This document shows positions 41,375 to 50,034 of a stretch of DNA of 56,914 nt, piece by piece. The stretch's first letter is position 1. Each line of letters begins with the position of its first letter. The DNA comes from Pontibacterium sp964228735 (GTDB lineage Bacteria; Pseudomonadota; Gammaproteobacteria; Pseudomonadales; Balneatricaceae), in contig NZ_CAXRBQ010000103.1 of NCBI RefSeq assembly GCF_964228735.1, positions 1 to 56,914 on the forward strand. Reading direction: 5' to 3'. The translations under genes and the position numbers were made by a program. The notes under the pieces were generated by a model that made no database searches, was not told the DNA's origin, and worked only from the letters and a program-made list of their open reading frames with translations.

Positions 41375-43776
41375 ACCAGCGCTTCAGCCAGAAGGGCTCG
41401 TTCCGGCGAGGCGCACTTCGCTGCTATCTCTTCTGAAAGCAGTTCCCAATCCGATTCGAGGGCATCAGCCCTCATCGGTTTGGCAAAGTAGTATCCCTGC
41501 GCACAACGCCCGCCACGCGCCAGGATAAACTCCATCTGCTCGCGTGTTTCGATCCCCTCTGTGATCACTTTCAGACGCATGCTGTGGCTCATCTGGATGA
41601 TCGCTTCCACCAGGCCGCTGTACTTGCCGTCTTCCTTGTTGGTGCAGTTGATGATGAATGATCGGTCGATCTTCAGCACATCCAGTGGGAACTTCATCAG
41701 ATAGCTCAACGCGGAATAGCCGGTACCAAAGTCATCGATCGCAATCCGACAGCCGAGTTTATCGAGCTGGGAGATTACCGCCTGGTTGTTCTGGTTGTCG
41801 TGCAACAGCAGACTTTCAGTGATCTCAATCAGCAGGCTTTCGGGTGGCAGCTGGTGCTGCGCAAGTGATTGCTCCAGGGTTTCCACCAGATGCTCCGACT
41901 GGAACTGACGGGTAGATACGTTTACCGAGAGATAGAAGTCGTCGTTCAGATGTTTGCGCCAATGCGCCAGTTGGGCACAGGTCTGCTCGATACACCAAAC
42001 CCCGATTGGGATGATCAGACCTGTCTCTTCTGCGATCGGAATGAAGTGGAACGGTGATATGAAGCGGTCGCCGTCCTTCAGACGTAGCAGGGCTTCGGCA
42101 CCGGTAATTGTGCCATCCTTCATGTTGACGATGGGCTGGTAGTGAAGCTCCAGCAGATCATCGCGGATCGCCCGGCGCAGCAAGACTTCGGTGTGAGCTC
42201 TTGCCTGCGCATTCTGCACATGTTCCGGAGAGTAAAAAGCGATGCGGCTACGGCCCTCATCTTTTGCGCTGTACATCGCAATGTCGGCATTTTGTAGCAA
42301 GGCGGCGGGGCTATCAGCGTCGATCGGATAGCACGCAATACCAATAGACGCCGAAGCATACACCTTGCAGTTTGGCAGCCTGAATGAGGCTTCCAGTGCC
42401 TGCAGGATGCGCTGCGCGGTCGCAGCGGCGTCGTCAGGTGAAGCGATCTGCTCCAGAATAACGGCAAACTCATCGCCACCCAGTCGGGCAACCTTATCAG
42501 AGCTTTGCAGCTCCTGATCGATACGTTGCGCCGCCGCCCGGATTAGCTCGTCACCAACGTGATGGCCAAAGGTATCGTTAACCGATTTAAAGCGGTCCAG
42601 GTCGATAAACAGCACTGCAAACGGTTGTTGTGAATGCTGGCGCTCTTCAACCAGTGATTCCAGATAGCTTTGGAACTGGTTGCGGTTAGGCAGGCCTGAC
42701 AGCATATCGGTATTGGCTTGGTGGTTCAGTTCACGGTGGGCTTGCTTGAGGCTGGTCACGTCGGACATCACGGCCAACGCGCCCGGGAAGGTATCGCTGG
42801 CAGATAGCGTCGCGTTGATCAGCATGTCATGTGGCGTACCTGCAGCGTCAAGAATCACCAGCGGAAATTTGGAGACCAATCCGTATTTCCACAGCATGTT
42901 GATCAGTCGTTGCACTGTTTCGGGTGAGTTGGCGTCCCGCGTCAAAGCAGCCAGGGGTTGATTGATGATCTGCTCGCGGTGGTAGCCGAGTGCTTTGACA
43001 AAATAATCGCTTGCGTCACAAATAATGCCCTTTTCATCAAAGCTGAAGAGCAGGGACGGTGTGGAGTGATAGAGGTTTTTAAGGTGGTCTTCGCTGCTTT
43101 TCAGGCGTGAGTGATGCTGCTCAATGCGACCCTGCATCTCGTTAAAGGCGCGGGTGATTTCACCCAGCTCATCGTTCGCGCAGTGCTTTACGCGAACAAA
43201 GTTCTGCTCTCCCTGGCTACTTTTGATTGCACTGAGTAGCGACTGAATTGGCCCACCAAGGAGTTTCTCGTAGACCAGATAAATCGCCAATGACATGGTT
43301 ACAACAATCAGCAGCAGTGAGAGAAGCGATTCGCGTAGATCGTGCTGCTCTGCTTGCTTAAGCCTCAGGTTGCCAACTTTCACACGCAAGGTACCGGCAC
43401 GTTGTGTAATGTGGGCATTCTGGTAGATCAGCGGTTCTTCCAACGAGAACGCAACTTCTACATCGCCTATTAAAGGCGAGCTTGCCTGATGAACGATGTT
43501 GTTGCCTTCGTCCCAGATCGTTACCTGCAATACATCCGGATCCAGCATCATGGTGTGGGTGATACTTTCCAGAGCGCTGGTGTTGAAGTTCCAGAGTGGA
43601 TCGACGAGGACGGTCGAGTATTGGGTGAGGCTTTCACGCTTCTGTTCGAGGTTGAGGTTGAACTGCTCCTTAGCATTCTGCGCTGAGTAGCTGAATGACA
43701 GACCCAACGCTAATAGCACTGAGGGCAGCAGTACCAGCAGGAGTTTAACGCGCAGCGATTGAAACCGGTTATGCAT
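41371..43776 (-). CDS. Membrane GGDEF-EAL c-di-GMP signalling protein with HAMP and PAS
   Basis: 801 residues from ATG 43776. Membrane helix at about 10-28, periplasmic domain to about 150, second helix about 152-172, HAMP to about 225, PAS about 235-345, GGDEF about 355-515 and EAL about 530-780. GGDEF motif intact (LGGDEF) with SLx DLDRFKSVND; the I-site RxxD is replaced by QSSD, so product inhibition is unlikely. EAL motif intact (GAEALLRL) and DDFGTGYSAL present, so phosphodiesterase activity is possible. Same strand as the periplasmic binding protein upstream (14-base gap), which may deliver the signal. Confidence 0.92.
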   Translation of the reverse strand: MHNRFQSLRVKLLLVLLPSVLLALGLSFSYSAQNAKEQFNLNLEQKRESLTQYSTVLVDPLWNFNTSALESITHTMMLDPDVLQVTIWDEGNNIVHQASSPLIGDVEVAFSLEEPLIYQNAHITQRAGTLRVKVGNLRLKQAEQHDLRESLLSLLLIVVTMSLAIYLVYEKLLGGPIQSLLSAIKSSQGEQNFVRVKHCANDELGEITRAFNEMQGRIEQHHSRLKSSEDHLKNLYHSTPSLLFSFDEKGIICDASDYFVKALGYHREQIINQPLAALTRDANSPETVQRLINMLWKYGLVSKFPLVILDAAGTPHDMLINATLSASDTFPGALAVMSDVTSLKQAHRELNHQANTDMLSGLPNRNQFQSYLESLVEERQHSQQPFAVLFIDLDRFKSVNDTFGHHVGDELIRAAAQRIDQELQSSDKVARLGGDEFAVILEQIASPDDAAATAQRILQALEASFRLPNCKVYASASIGIACYPIDADSPAALLQNADIAMYSAKDEGRSRIAFYSPEHVQNAQARAHTEVLLRRAIRDDLLELHYQPIVNMKDGTITGAEALLRLKDGDRFISPFHFIPIAEETGLIIPIGVWCIEQTCAQLAHWRKHLNDDFYLSVNVSTRQFQSEHLVETLEQSLAQHQLPPESLLIEITESLLLHDNQNNQAVISQLDKLGCRIAIDDFGTGYSALSYLMKFPLDVLKIDRSFIINCTNKEDGKYSGLVEAIIQMSHSMRLKVITEGIETREQMEFILARGGRCAQGYYFAKPMRADALESDWELLSEEIAAKCASPERALLAEALV

Positions 43777-43790
43777 CAAGTATCTGGCCG

Positions 43791-44906
43791 TCAGTGATTG
43801 ATGGAGTTAAACACATGTTTCAATGAGAAATCATAGTCATGATTTTTCGAACTGTCGCCAAGCAAGAAACGATTAAAATCGATCTTTCCCCAGTTCTCAT
43901 CACCTAACCGGTTTAGGTACTGATCGACATTTGTGGCATCAATGCTCTGCATCTGGAAGCGCACCGATCCGATCGGTTGGTCGTCACCTTGTTGTAAGCG
44001 TGCGTGGTAGTCTTTTAGCGCCACCATCGACCAGGCGCCTGCCAGAAAGTGGCCGCCATCAGAGAGCAACAACTCACCAGACCTGACCAATTGCAGCGCT
44101 TCGGCGGACCAGTTAAGGCCGACCATGCACACATCTTTGCCGGCCTGCAGACCATTCTCCTGCAAGGCGTCCCGGGCACCAAAGGCGATTGGGTCGTTTG
44201 CAGACCAGATGGCGGCCGGTGTGATCTGGTTGCGTTCCGCCCACTGCAGATAGCTGTGGGTTAGGGCTTTGGCTTCGGATCGGTTCCAGTTGGCGTACAG
44301 GAAGCGATCGAGTTTGATCTCGTTTTTGTGATTGTCCACTACCGATAGGGCGCCACCGTTTCGGTCGATGGAGGCAGGGGTGAGTTTGTCCCCACCAATC
44401 GCCAGGAAGTGGTAGGGCGGTTGCATTTTTGATTGTTCGACACAACGGTGTAGCGCCGTCATCATGCGTTCACCGGCGCCAAAGTTATCCGGTGTAATGG
44501 CGCCGAGCAGGTTCTTATGAACGCCACCGGGAAGACCAACCCGCGTTCTTTGTTCCGGCAGGAAATCGTTCAGCAGCATCAGGGTACGTATCTGTTTTTG
44601 ACTGGCGGCTAGCAGAATCTTTTCGGCGGCCTGCTCTTCATTCACCAAAATCAGGTAATCGGGCGGCGTTTGCCGCTGTGTGACAGCGACCCCTTGTTCC
44701 GCCATGCGGACACGGTTGCGCTGCGCATAGATCACCTCCAGCTCGATGCCGAAATCTGTCGCTGCAGCGCGCATGGTCTCGGTGACCATATCCCAAAAAC
44801 GTTCACCCTCTTTGCCAGGGTTAACGAAAGTAACACTCATCGCCCAGACGGAGGATGAGAACAGAAGTGCAATAAACGAGGCGAGATACCTTATCGAACT
44901 TGTCAT
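43791..44906 (-). CDS. Periplasmic sugar-type binding protein, likely signal input for the GGDEF-EAL protein
   Basis: 371 residues from ATG 44906 (MTSSIRYLASF). Signal peptide cleaved near VWA (22). Type 1 periplasmic binding fold of the RbsB/LuxP kind: VTFVNPGKEGERFWDMVTETMRAAA near 25-49, GAITPDNFGAGERM near 134-147, AIWSANDPIAFGARDAL near 227-243. No ABC permease or ATPase lies nearby; instead it is the upstream gene of a two-gene operon with a membrane GGDEF-EAL protein. Likely a ligand sensor, as NspS is for MbaA. Confidence 0.82.
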   Translation of the reverse strand: MTSSIRYLASFIALLFSSSVWAMSVTFVNPGKEGERFWDMVTETMRAAATDFGIELEVIYAQRNRVRMAEQGVAVTQRQTPPDYLILVNEEQAAEKILLAASQKQIRTLMLLNDFLPEQRTRVGLPGGVHKNLLGAITPDNFGAGERMMTALHRCVEQSKMQPPYHFLAIGGDKLTPASIDRNGGALSVVDNHKNEIKLDRFLYANWNRSEAKALTHSYLQWAERNQITPAAIWSANDPIAFGARDALQENGLQAGKDVCMVGLNWSAEALQLVRSGELLLSDGGHFLAGAWSMVALKDYHARLQQGDDQPIGSVRFQMQSIDATNVDQYLNRLGDENWGKIDFNRFLLGDSSKNHDYDFSLKHVFNSINH

Positions 44907-45096
44907 TTTTATTTTGCCGTTCGAATAACTACAGGATGTCATATTGTGCCCAGATTTTCACAATGGCTTCAAACCCCAATCTGAGTACTGGTCTTACCAC
45001 TTTAGAATGATATTTCACTCTGATATTTCCCAGATGCATAAGCAACAGATAATTGGCTATTAAATAGCCCGATTTGGATTTCTTTTGTGCTCTGTC

Positions 45097-45180
45097 TTTA
45101 CAAACTGAACACTGTTCACTATTCTTGGTTTCAAGTTAATTGAACAGTGTTCAGTAGGTTGGTTTAGGAACAGCTTGTTC
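45097..45180 (+). promoter_or_regulatory. Promoter with three TetR-type operators
   Basis: Operator 1, TGAACACTGTTCA (45106-45118), lies inside the 17-base spacer between -35 TTTACA (45097-45102) and -10 TATTCT (45120-45125). Operator 2, TGAACAGTGTTCA (45141-45153), lies just after the expected start of transcription. Operator 3, GAACAGCTTGTTC (45168-45180), is a less perfect copy. Centres are 35 and 27 bases apart. All have inverted TGAACA arms. Autoregulation by the TetR gene at 45219 is the simple reading. Confidence 0.85.
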
Positions 45181-45218
45181 AGTTCGGTTTTTCATCTTTT
45201 CATCAAGGGTAGGTAACC

Positions 45219-45854
45219 ATGGCAAGACGCAGCGATCACACCCGCGAAGAGCTGCAGGAGATGGCGCTCACTGCCGCTGAAACTCTGTTGGACGAGCAGG
45301 GTGGGGCGGCACTGAGTACCCGTAAAGTGGCTTCAGCAATCGGCTATTCGGTGGGTTCTCTTTATCTGGTATTTAAAAACCTGGATGACCTCTGCTGGCA
45401 GATTAACGCCCGTACCCTCGAAGGTCTGATGCATACGCTGGAGCAACAGTCTGCTGACCAGCCTCCGCGCGATCGCCTCAAAGCCTATGCCAATGCCTAC
45501 CTCGATTACGCCCGCGAGTGGTCCCACCGTTGGGCGTTGCTGTTTGATCACAGCACCGATGAGGGCGATGCCCCGGAATGGCTGCAGGATAAGATCGCAA
45601 CACTGTTCGGGCGTGTTGAAGTTGACTTGGCTGAGCTATACCCAGATGAAACACCGGAAGATATTACCCTGGCGGCCCGCACGCTGTGGGGTGGTGTACA
45701 CGGAATTACCCAATTGAAGATGCGCGACAAACTGTTCTTTGGTGGCGATTCGGCGGCACAGTTGATGACCGATAGCCTGATCGATCGTTATCTGGATGGT
45801 TGGGCCTATACCAAAGGACAAACCAAAGGAAATGCAAAAGGAGATGCAGCATGA
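45219..45854 (+). CDS. TetR family regulator of the LplT-Aas operon
   Basis: 211 residues, start with GGTAGGTAACC upstream. HTH at about 12-57: LLDEQGGAALSTRKVASAIGYSVGSLYLVFKNLDDLCWQ; the rest is a ligand-binding helical domain with several Trp, some of which may sit in an acyl pocket. Three TGAACA-type operators lie upstream. It overlaps the LplT-Aas fusion by ATGA (45851-45854), so it controls the operon it belongs to. Ligand possibly an acyl-CoA or lysophospholipid; inference. Confidence 0.9.
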   Translation: MARRSDHTREELQEMALTAAETLLDEQGGAALSTRKVASAIGYSVGSLYLVFKNLDDLCWQINARTLEGLMHTLEQQSADQPPRDRLKAYANAYLDYAREWSHRWALLFDHSTDEGDAPEWLQDKIATLFGRVEVDLAELYPDETPEDITLAARTLWGGVHGITQLKMRDKLFFGGDSAAQLMTDSLIDRYLDGWAYTKGQTKGNAKGDAA

Positions 45855-48800
45855 TTGGTTTGCTTAAACAGAAAGGATTCATTGCCTTTATTTTGATGGC
45901 GTTTATCAACGCGTTTGTGGATCTTGGCCACAAGATCGTTATTCAGAACACGCTGTTTAAAGCCTATGACGGTGACGTACAGATCCTGCTGACCGCAGTG
46001 GTAAACGGTCTGATCCTGTTGCCGTTTTTTATGCTTTTCACGCCCTGTGGTTATGTTGCGGATAAGTACTCCAAAAACGAGGTGATGCGGAAGTCCGCCT
46101 GGGCGGCGGTGGCGATCACTTTGCTGATTACCTTCTGTTACTACCAGGGCCTGTTTATTGTGGCGTTCGGTCTCACCTTTATCCTGGCGGTGCAGAGTGC
46201 GTTCTACTCACCGGCGAAGTATGGCTACATCAAGGAGCTGCTGGGTGCCGACAACCTCAGTGAGGGTAACGGCTGGGTGCAGGCGACCACCATGATCGCC
46301 ATTCTGAGCGGTATCGTGGTGTTCTCGCTGATGTTTGAGATCCGCCTGGAAGGGGCGGCGCAGATGAGTCCGGAAGAGAGTCTGCTGCGTGTGGCGCCAC
46401 TGGGGTGGGTGCTGGTGGCCGGTGCCGTGCTGGAACTGCTGATGGCGTATCGCTTGCCACGCACACAGGAAACCAATACCGAATCCCGCTTTGATTGGGG
46501 TGAATACGCCAAGGGTAAAACCCTAAAAGCCAATATGGGTATGATCCTGGGCCATCGTCCGATCTTCCTGGCGATCATTGGCCTCTCCCTGTTCTGGTCG
46601 ATTAGCCAGGTGATGCTGGCGGTATTCCCGGCCTTTGCCGAAGAGCATCTGGATCAGCACAACACTTTTGTGATTCAGGGGGTGATGGCGCTGGCGGGTA
46701 TCGGCATCATGATCGGTTCGATCATTGCGGGACGTCTGTCGCACAAATACATCAACGTGGGCTTGATTCCGCTGGGTGCAGCGGGCGTCGCGGCAGGCCT
46801 GATCCTGCTGCCGCAGATGCCTAGCATGTGGCTGCTAGGGGCAGTGTTCCTGATGATCGGTATGTTTGGTGCGATGCTGAACGTACCGCTGAATGCACTG
46901 ATCCAGTTTAACGCCGGTGAGAACGAGAACGGCCGTGTGCTGGCCGGCAGCAACTTTATCCAGAACCTGATGATGTTCGGCTTCCTGGTGATCACCGTAT
47001 TGAGTGCCTACCAGGGCGTGGATGGTGTGTATCTGCTGTGGACACTGGCGGTTGTGGCGATTGCGGGTACCGTAATGGCGATCACCACCGTACCGGAAGC
47101 GTTCCTGCGCCTGATCGTGCTGGGCCTGTTGAAGCGCAAGTACAAACTGCAGGTGCTGGGTTTTGAGAACCTGGCGGAAGACGGCAAAGGCATGTTGCTG
47201 CTGGGTAATCATATCAGCTGGCTGGACTGGGCGATTATCCAGATGGCCTGCCCACGCCATATCCACTTTGTAATGGACCGTAGCATCTACGAGCGCTGGT
47301 ACCTGAAGTGGTTCCTGGATATCTACGGTGTGATCCCGATCTCCGGTGGCAAGAGCCGTACCGCACTGAAGAAAGTCACTGAACTGCTGAACCAAGGCAA
47401 GGTGGTGTGCCTGTTCCCTGAGGGCTCCATCAGCCACACCGGTCAAATTGCCGAGTTCAAGCGTGGATTTGAGCGTGCCTGTGAAGGTGCAGAAGGTGTG
47501 ATCGTTCCGTTCTACCTGCGTGGCCTGTGGGGCAGCAAATTCTCCCGTTCTACCGAACGTATGAAGGACCTGCGTAACAGCGGTATCCAGCGTGATGTGA
47601 TTGTGGCATTTGGTAAGCAGATGCCGATCGACAGCAATGCTGAGACCGTGAAAAAGCGTGTGGCAGAGATGTCGATCAGCGCCTGGGAGGAACACACCAA
47701 AGGCATGGAAACCTTGCCGCAGGCATTTATCCGTACCGCCAAGCAGGAGCCAACCGAGTGGGCGATCACTGAGGTAAAAGACACGCCGCTGACCCACGCA
47801 CGTCTGCTGACCGGTTGTGCCATCTTTGCCCGTCGTATCAAGAAGACCGCCGGTAAGAATATCGGGCTGCTGGTGCCGACTACCAACGCCGGTGCCATCG
47901 CCAACATGGCGTCTCTGATGGCGGGTAAGACCGTGGTAAACATCAACTTCACCGCGGCGGTTGAATCGATGCTGTCGGCGCTGGAACAGTCTGACGTTGA
48001 AACCATCGTTACGGCGCACAAGTTTGTGGCCAAGCTGAAGCTCCGTGGCATCGATGTTGAGCCGCTGTTTGAAGGCCGCAACGTGTTGTACATGGAAGAT
48101 ATCAAAGCGGGTGTGAGCAAAGCCGAAGGCCTGCGCACGCTGTTGATGGTGAAGCTGCTGCCAACCTTTATGCTGCAGTGGATTCTATGTAAACGCACGA
48201 ACTTGGAGGATACTGCGGCGATCTTGTTCTCATCAGGCAGCGAAGGTGCGCCAAAAGGTGTGATGCTCAGCCACCGCAATATCATGGGTAACCTGCGCCA
48301 GACCTCCGATGTGCTGAATGTACGCGATTACGACAAGATCATGGCAACTTTGCCGCTGTTCCACGCATTTGGCCTCACAGTCACCTGCTTTATGCCGCTG
48401 ATCGAAGGCATTCCGGTGGTCTGCCATCCGGACCCGACCGATGCGCCGAATATCGGTAAAGGGGTGGCCCGTTTCCGTGCAACCATCATGTGTGCAACCT
48501 CCACTTTCCTGCGCATCTACACCCGCAACAGCAAGCTGCATCCGATGATGCTGGACTCCCTGCGTGTGGTCGTGGCCGGTGCCGAGAAGCTGGATCCGAA
48601 AGTACGTGAAGCCTTTGAAGCCCGCTTCCGTGTGCCGATCCAGGAAGGTTACGGCTGTACCGAGACCACGCCGGTGGCTGGTGTGAACCTGCCGGATCAT
48701 CTGGTTGTGGGTGAGTGGCATGTGCAGGTCGGCACCAAACAGGGTACGGTCGGACTGGCGCTGCCGGGTTCTACCTTCCGCATCGTTGATCCGGATACGC

Positions 48801-49297
48801 TGGAAGAGCTGCCAACGGGTGAAGACGGCCTGATACTGATCGGTGGTACCCAGATCATGAAAGGGTATCTGAACAATCCTGAGAAAACCGCCGAGACCAT
48901 TGTCGAGCTGGATGGCATCCGTTGGTACAAGTCTGGTGACAAGGGGCATTTGGATGAAGACGGCTTCCTAACCATCGTTGATCGCTATTCTCGCTTCGCT
49001 AAGTTGGGTGGTGAGATGGTGAGTCTGACCGCGGTGGAAGGGGAGGTGCGCCGTATCCTCAACCAGCCGGAACTACCGTTGGTGGCGGTGAACATGCCGG
49101 ACGCCAAGAAGGGCGAGAAGGTTGTGCTGCTGGTGGAAAGTGCACAAACCGAAGACCTGCGTGATCAGCTGATCAAAGGTGGAATGCCAGGTTTGATGAT
49201 CCCTGCGGCGGTGCATGCGGTGGAGACCGTGCCGGTGTTGGGTAGTGGTAAAACCAACTTCAGCGCAGCACGTGAGATGGCGGAGGCATTGGTATAA
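45851..49297 (+). CDS. aas: LplT-PlsC-acyl-ACP synthetase fusion (lysophospholipid repair)
   Basis: 1148 residues from ATG 45851 (AGGAG upstream, ATGA overlap with the regulator). Three modules in one chain: MFS lysophospholipid flippase like LplT (about 1-410, 12 helices); PlsC acyltransferase (about 430-620) with NHISWLDW (HX4D) and FPEGSIS; AMP-binding acyl-ACP synthetase (about 640-1148) with ILFSSGSEGAPKGVMLSH and YKSGDKGHLDEDGFL. In E. coli LplT and Aas are separate neighbours that reimport lysophosphatidylethanolamine and reacylate it; here a single inner-membrane protein combines both. Followed by REP-like repeats. Confidence 0.94.
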   Translation: MIGLLKQKGFIAFILMAFINAFVDLGHKIVIQNTLFKAYDGDVQILLTAVVNGLILLPFFMLFTPCGYVADKYSKNEVMRKSAWAAVAITLLITFCYYQGLFIVAFGLTFILAVQSAFYSPAKYGYIKELLGADNLSEGNGWVQATTMIAILSGIVVFSLMFEIRLEGAAQMSPEESLLRVAPLGWVLVAGAVLELLMAYRLPRTQETNTESRFDWGEYAKGKTLKANMGMILGHRPIFLAIIGLSLFWSISQVMLAVFPAFAEEHLDQHNTFVIQGVMALAGIGIMIGSIIAGRLSHKYINVGLIPLGAAGVAAGLILLPQMPSMWLLGAVFLMIGMFGAMLNVPLNALIQFNAGENENGRVLAGSNFIQNLMMFGFLVITVLSAYQGVDGVYLLWTLAVVAIAGTVMAITTVPEAFLRLIVLGLLKRKYKLQVLGFENLAEDGKGMLLLGNHISWLDWAIIQMACPRHIHFVMDRSIYERWYLKWFLDIYGVIPISGGKSRTALKKVTELLNQGKVVCLFPEGSISHTGQIAEFKRGFERACEGAEGVIVPFYLRGLWGSKFSRSTERMKDLRNSGIQRDVIVAFGKQMPIDSNAETVKKRVAEMSISAWEEHTKGMETLPQAFIRTAKQEPTEWAITEVKDTPLTHARLLTGCAIFARRIKKTAGKNIGLLVPTTNAGAIANMASLMAGKTVVNINFTAAVESMLSALEQSDVETIVTAHKFVAKLKLRGIDVEPLFEGRNVLYMEDIKAGVSKAEGLRTLLMVKLLPTFMLQWILCKRTNLEDTAAILFSSGSEGAPKGVMLSHRNIMGNLRQTSDVLNVRDYDKIMATLPLFHAFGLTVTCFMPLIEGIPVVCHPDPTDAPNIGKGVARFRATIMCATSTFLRIYTRNSKLHPMMLDSLRVVVAGAEKLDPKVREAFEARFRVPIQEGYGCTETTPVAGVNLPDHLVVGEWHVQVGTKQGTVGLALPGSTFRIVDPDTLEELPTGEDGLILIGGTQIMKGYLNNPEKTAETIVELDGIRWYKSGDKGHLDEDGFLTIVDRYSRFAKLGGEMVSLTAVEGEVRRILNQPELPLVAVNMPDAKKGEKVVLLVESAQTEDLRDQLIKGGMPGLMIPAAVHAVETVPVLGSGKTNFSAAREMAEALV

Positions 49298-49307
49298 CCC
49301 GATCATT

Positions 49308-49415
49308 CGTAGCAGCCCGCTCCGAGGGCGACTTTTCCTTGCGACGAGGTTTGTCGCGGTCGGAGCCCGCTGCTACGAGATTTGACACTCCGTAGCAGCC
49401 CGCTCTGAGGGCGAC
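49308..49415. repeat. REP-like repeat cluster (three 25-base units)
   Basis: A 25-base unit beginning CGTAGCAGCCCGCTC and ending GAGGGCGAC at 49308-49332 recurs at 49391-49415 with one difference. An inverted version (GTCGCGGTCGGAGCC...CTGCTACG) lies at 49353-49377 and pairs with either neighbour. Position right after the LplT-Aas gene suggests a 3' end or termination role. Resembles Pseudomonas-type REP elements; different from the repeats at 4731. Confidence 0.8.
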
Positions 49416-50034
49416 CGATCCAATGCCAAGAGAGGTGGTGGGAAATTTCACCTAAAGCTTCAAAAAATTATATAAATTATCGATCTGCTTGTTCGTAAAA
49501 ACTGTTGGTTTGTGCGCTGCCCAAGTCAACAGCCCCTCCTAGGTAATATCCCTTATATTTCAAAATATTACGCTTTTTATGAATGCGTAATCACAAACTG
49601 TGTCGTGTTATCCCGTTCAAACCCCGATCACAAAATCTAAATTTTCAGGTCACTTTTGTGCAATTTGTAGCCTTGACTTGATTTGGCCCCACCGATAATG
49701 TTGATCGCCGAATCGCCCCAAAAAGGCGTTCGCAAGAATTACTGACCGGCCACAAAACCCGCCGGACACAATAAAAACAATATGCGACCAACGCTGCGAT
49801 CCAGCTGCGGTTTGAAGGTAATTTGTTATGATGCTATCTCTATTCGCTGTTTGCGCGCATCCTGCGTGTGTCTCTGCACAACAACCGGTAGTCACCGGAA
49901 TTTCTCCACACTCCCAGATTGAACTCACGGCGCGACTGTAACCCGTCCGCACCTCCGTTCATTCAAATTCTTCACTGATTTGTCCTGACTCCAGGCGGCA
50001 TCTGTGCACCTGATCGGGGCTGGGAGCGATACGC
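49416..50034. other. Long intergenic region before the oxidoreductase operon
   Basis: About 620 bases. The first 250 are AT-rich without a reading frame. A promoter candidate follows: TTGACT (49673-49678), 17 bases, TAATGT (49696-49701), which would leave a leader of about 330 bases. The leader has several short complementary stretches (for example CCGGTAGTCACCGG near 49884-49897) but no known riboswitch was recognised. A 100-codon minus-strand frame here was rejected. Confidence 0.5.
49673..49701 (+). promoter_or_regulatory. Candidate promoter of the oxidoreductase operon
   Basis: TTGACT and TAATGT boxes separated by exactly 17 bases; both are close to the sigma-70 consensus. Distance to the start codon is about 330 bases, unusually long. 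Other promoters nearer to the gene are possible. Confidence 0.45.

Noticed and set aside
46835..48019. 394-codon minus-strand frame inside the LplT-Aas gene
   Set aside because: Antisense shadow caused by biased codons; overlaps conserved PlsC and synthetase motifs.
49650..49952. 100-codon minus-strand frame in the long intergenic region
   Set aside because: No ribosome-binding site, odd composition, and it overlaps the candidate promoter and leader of the next operon.
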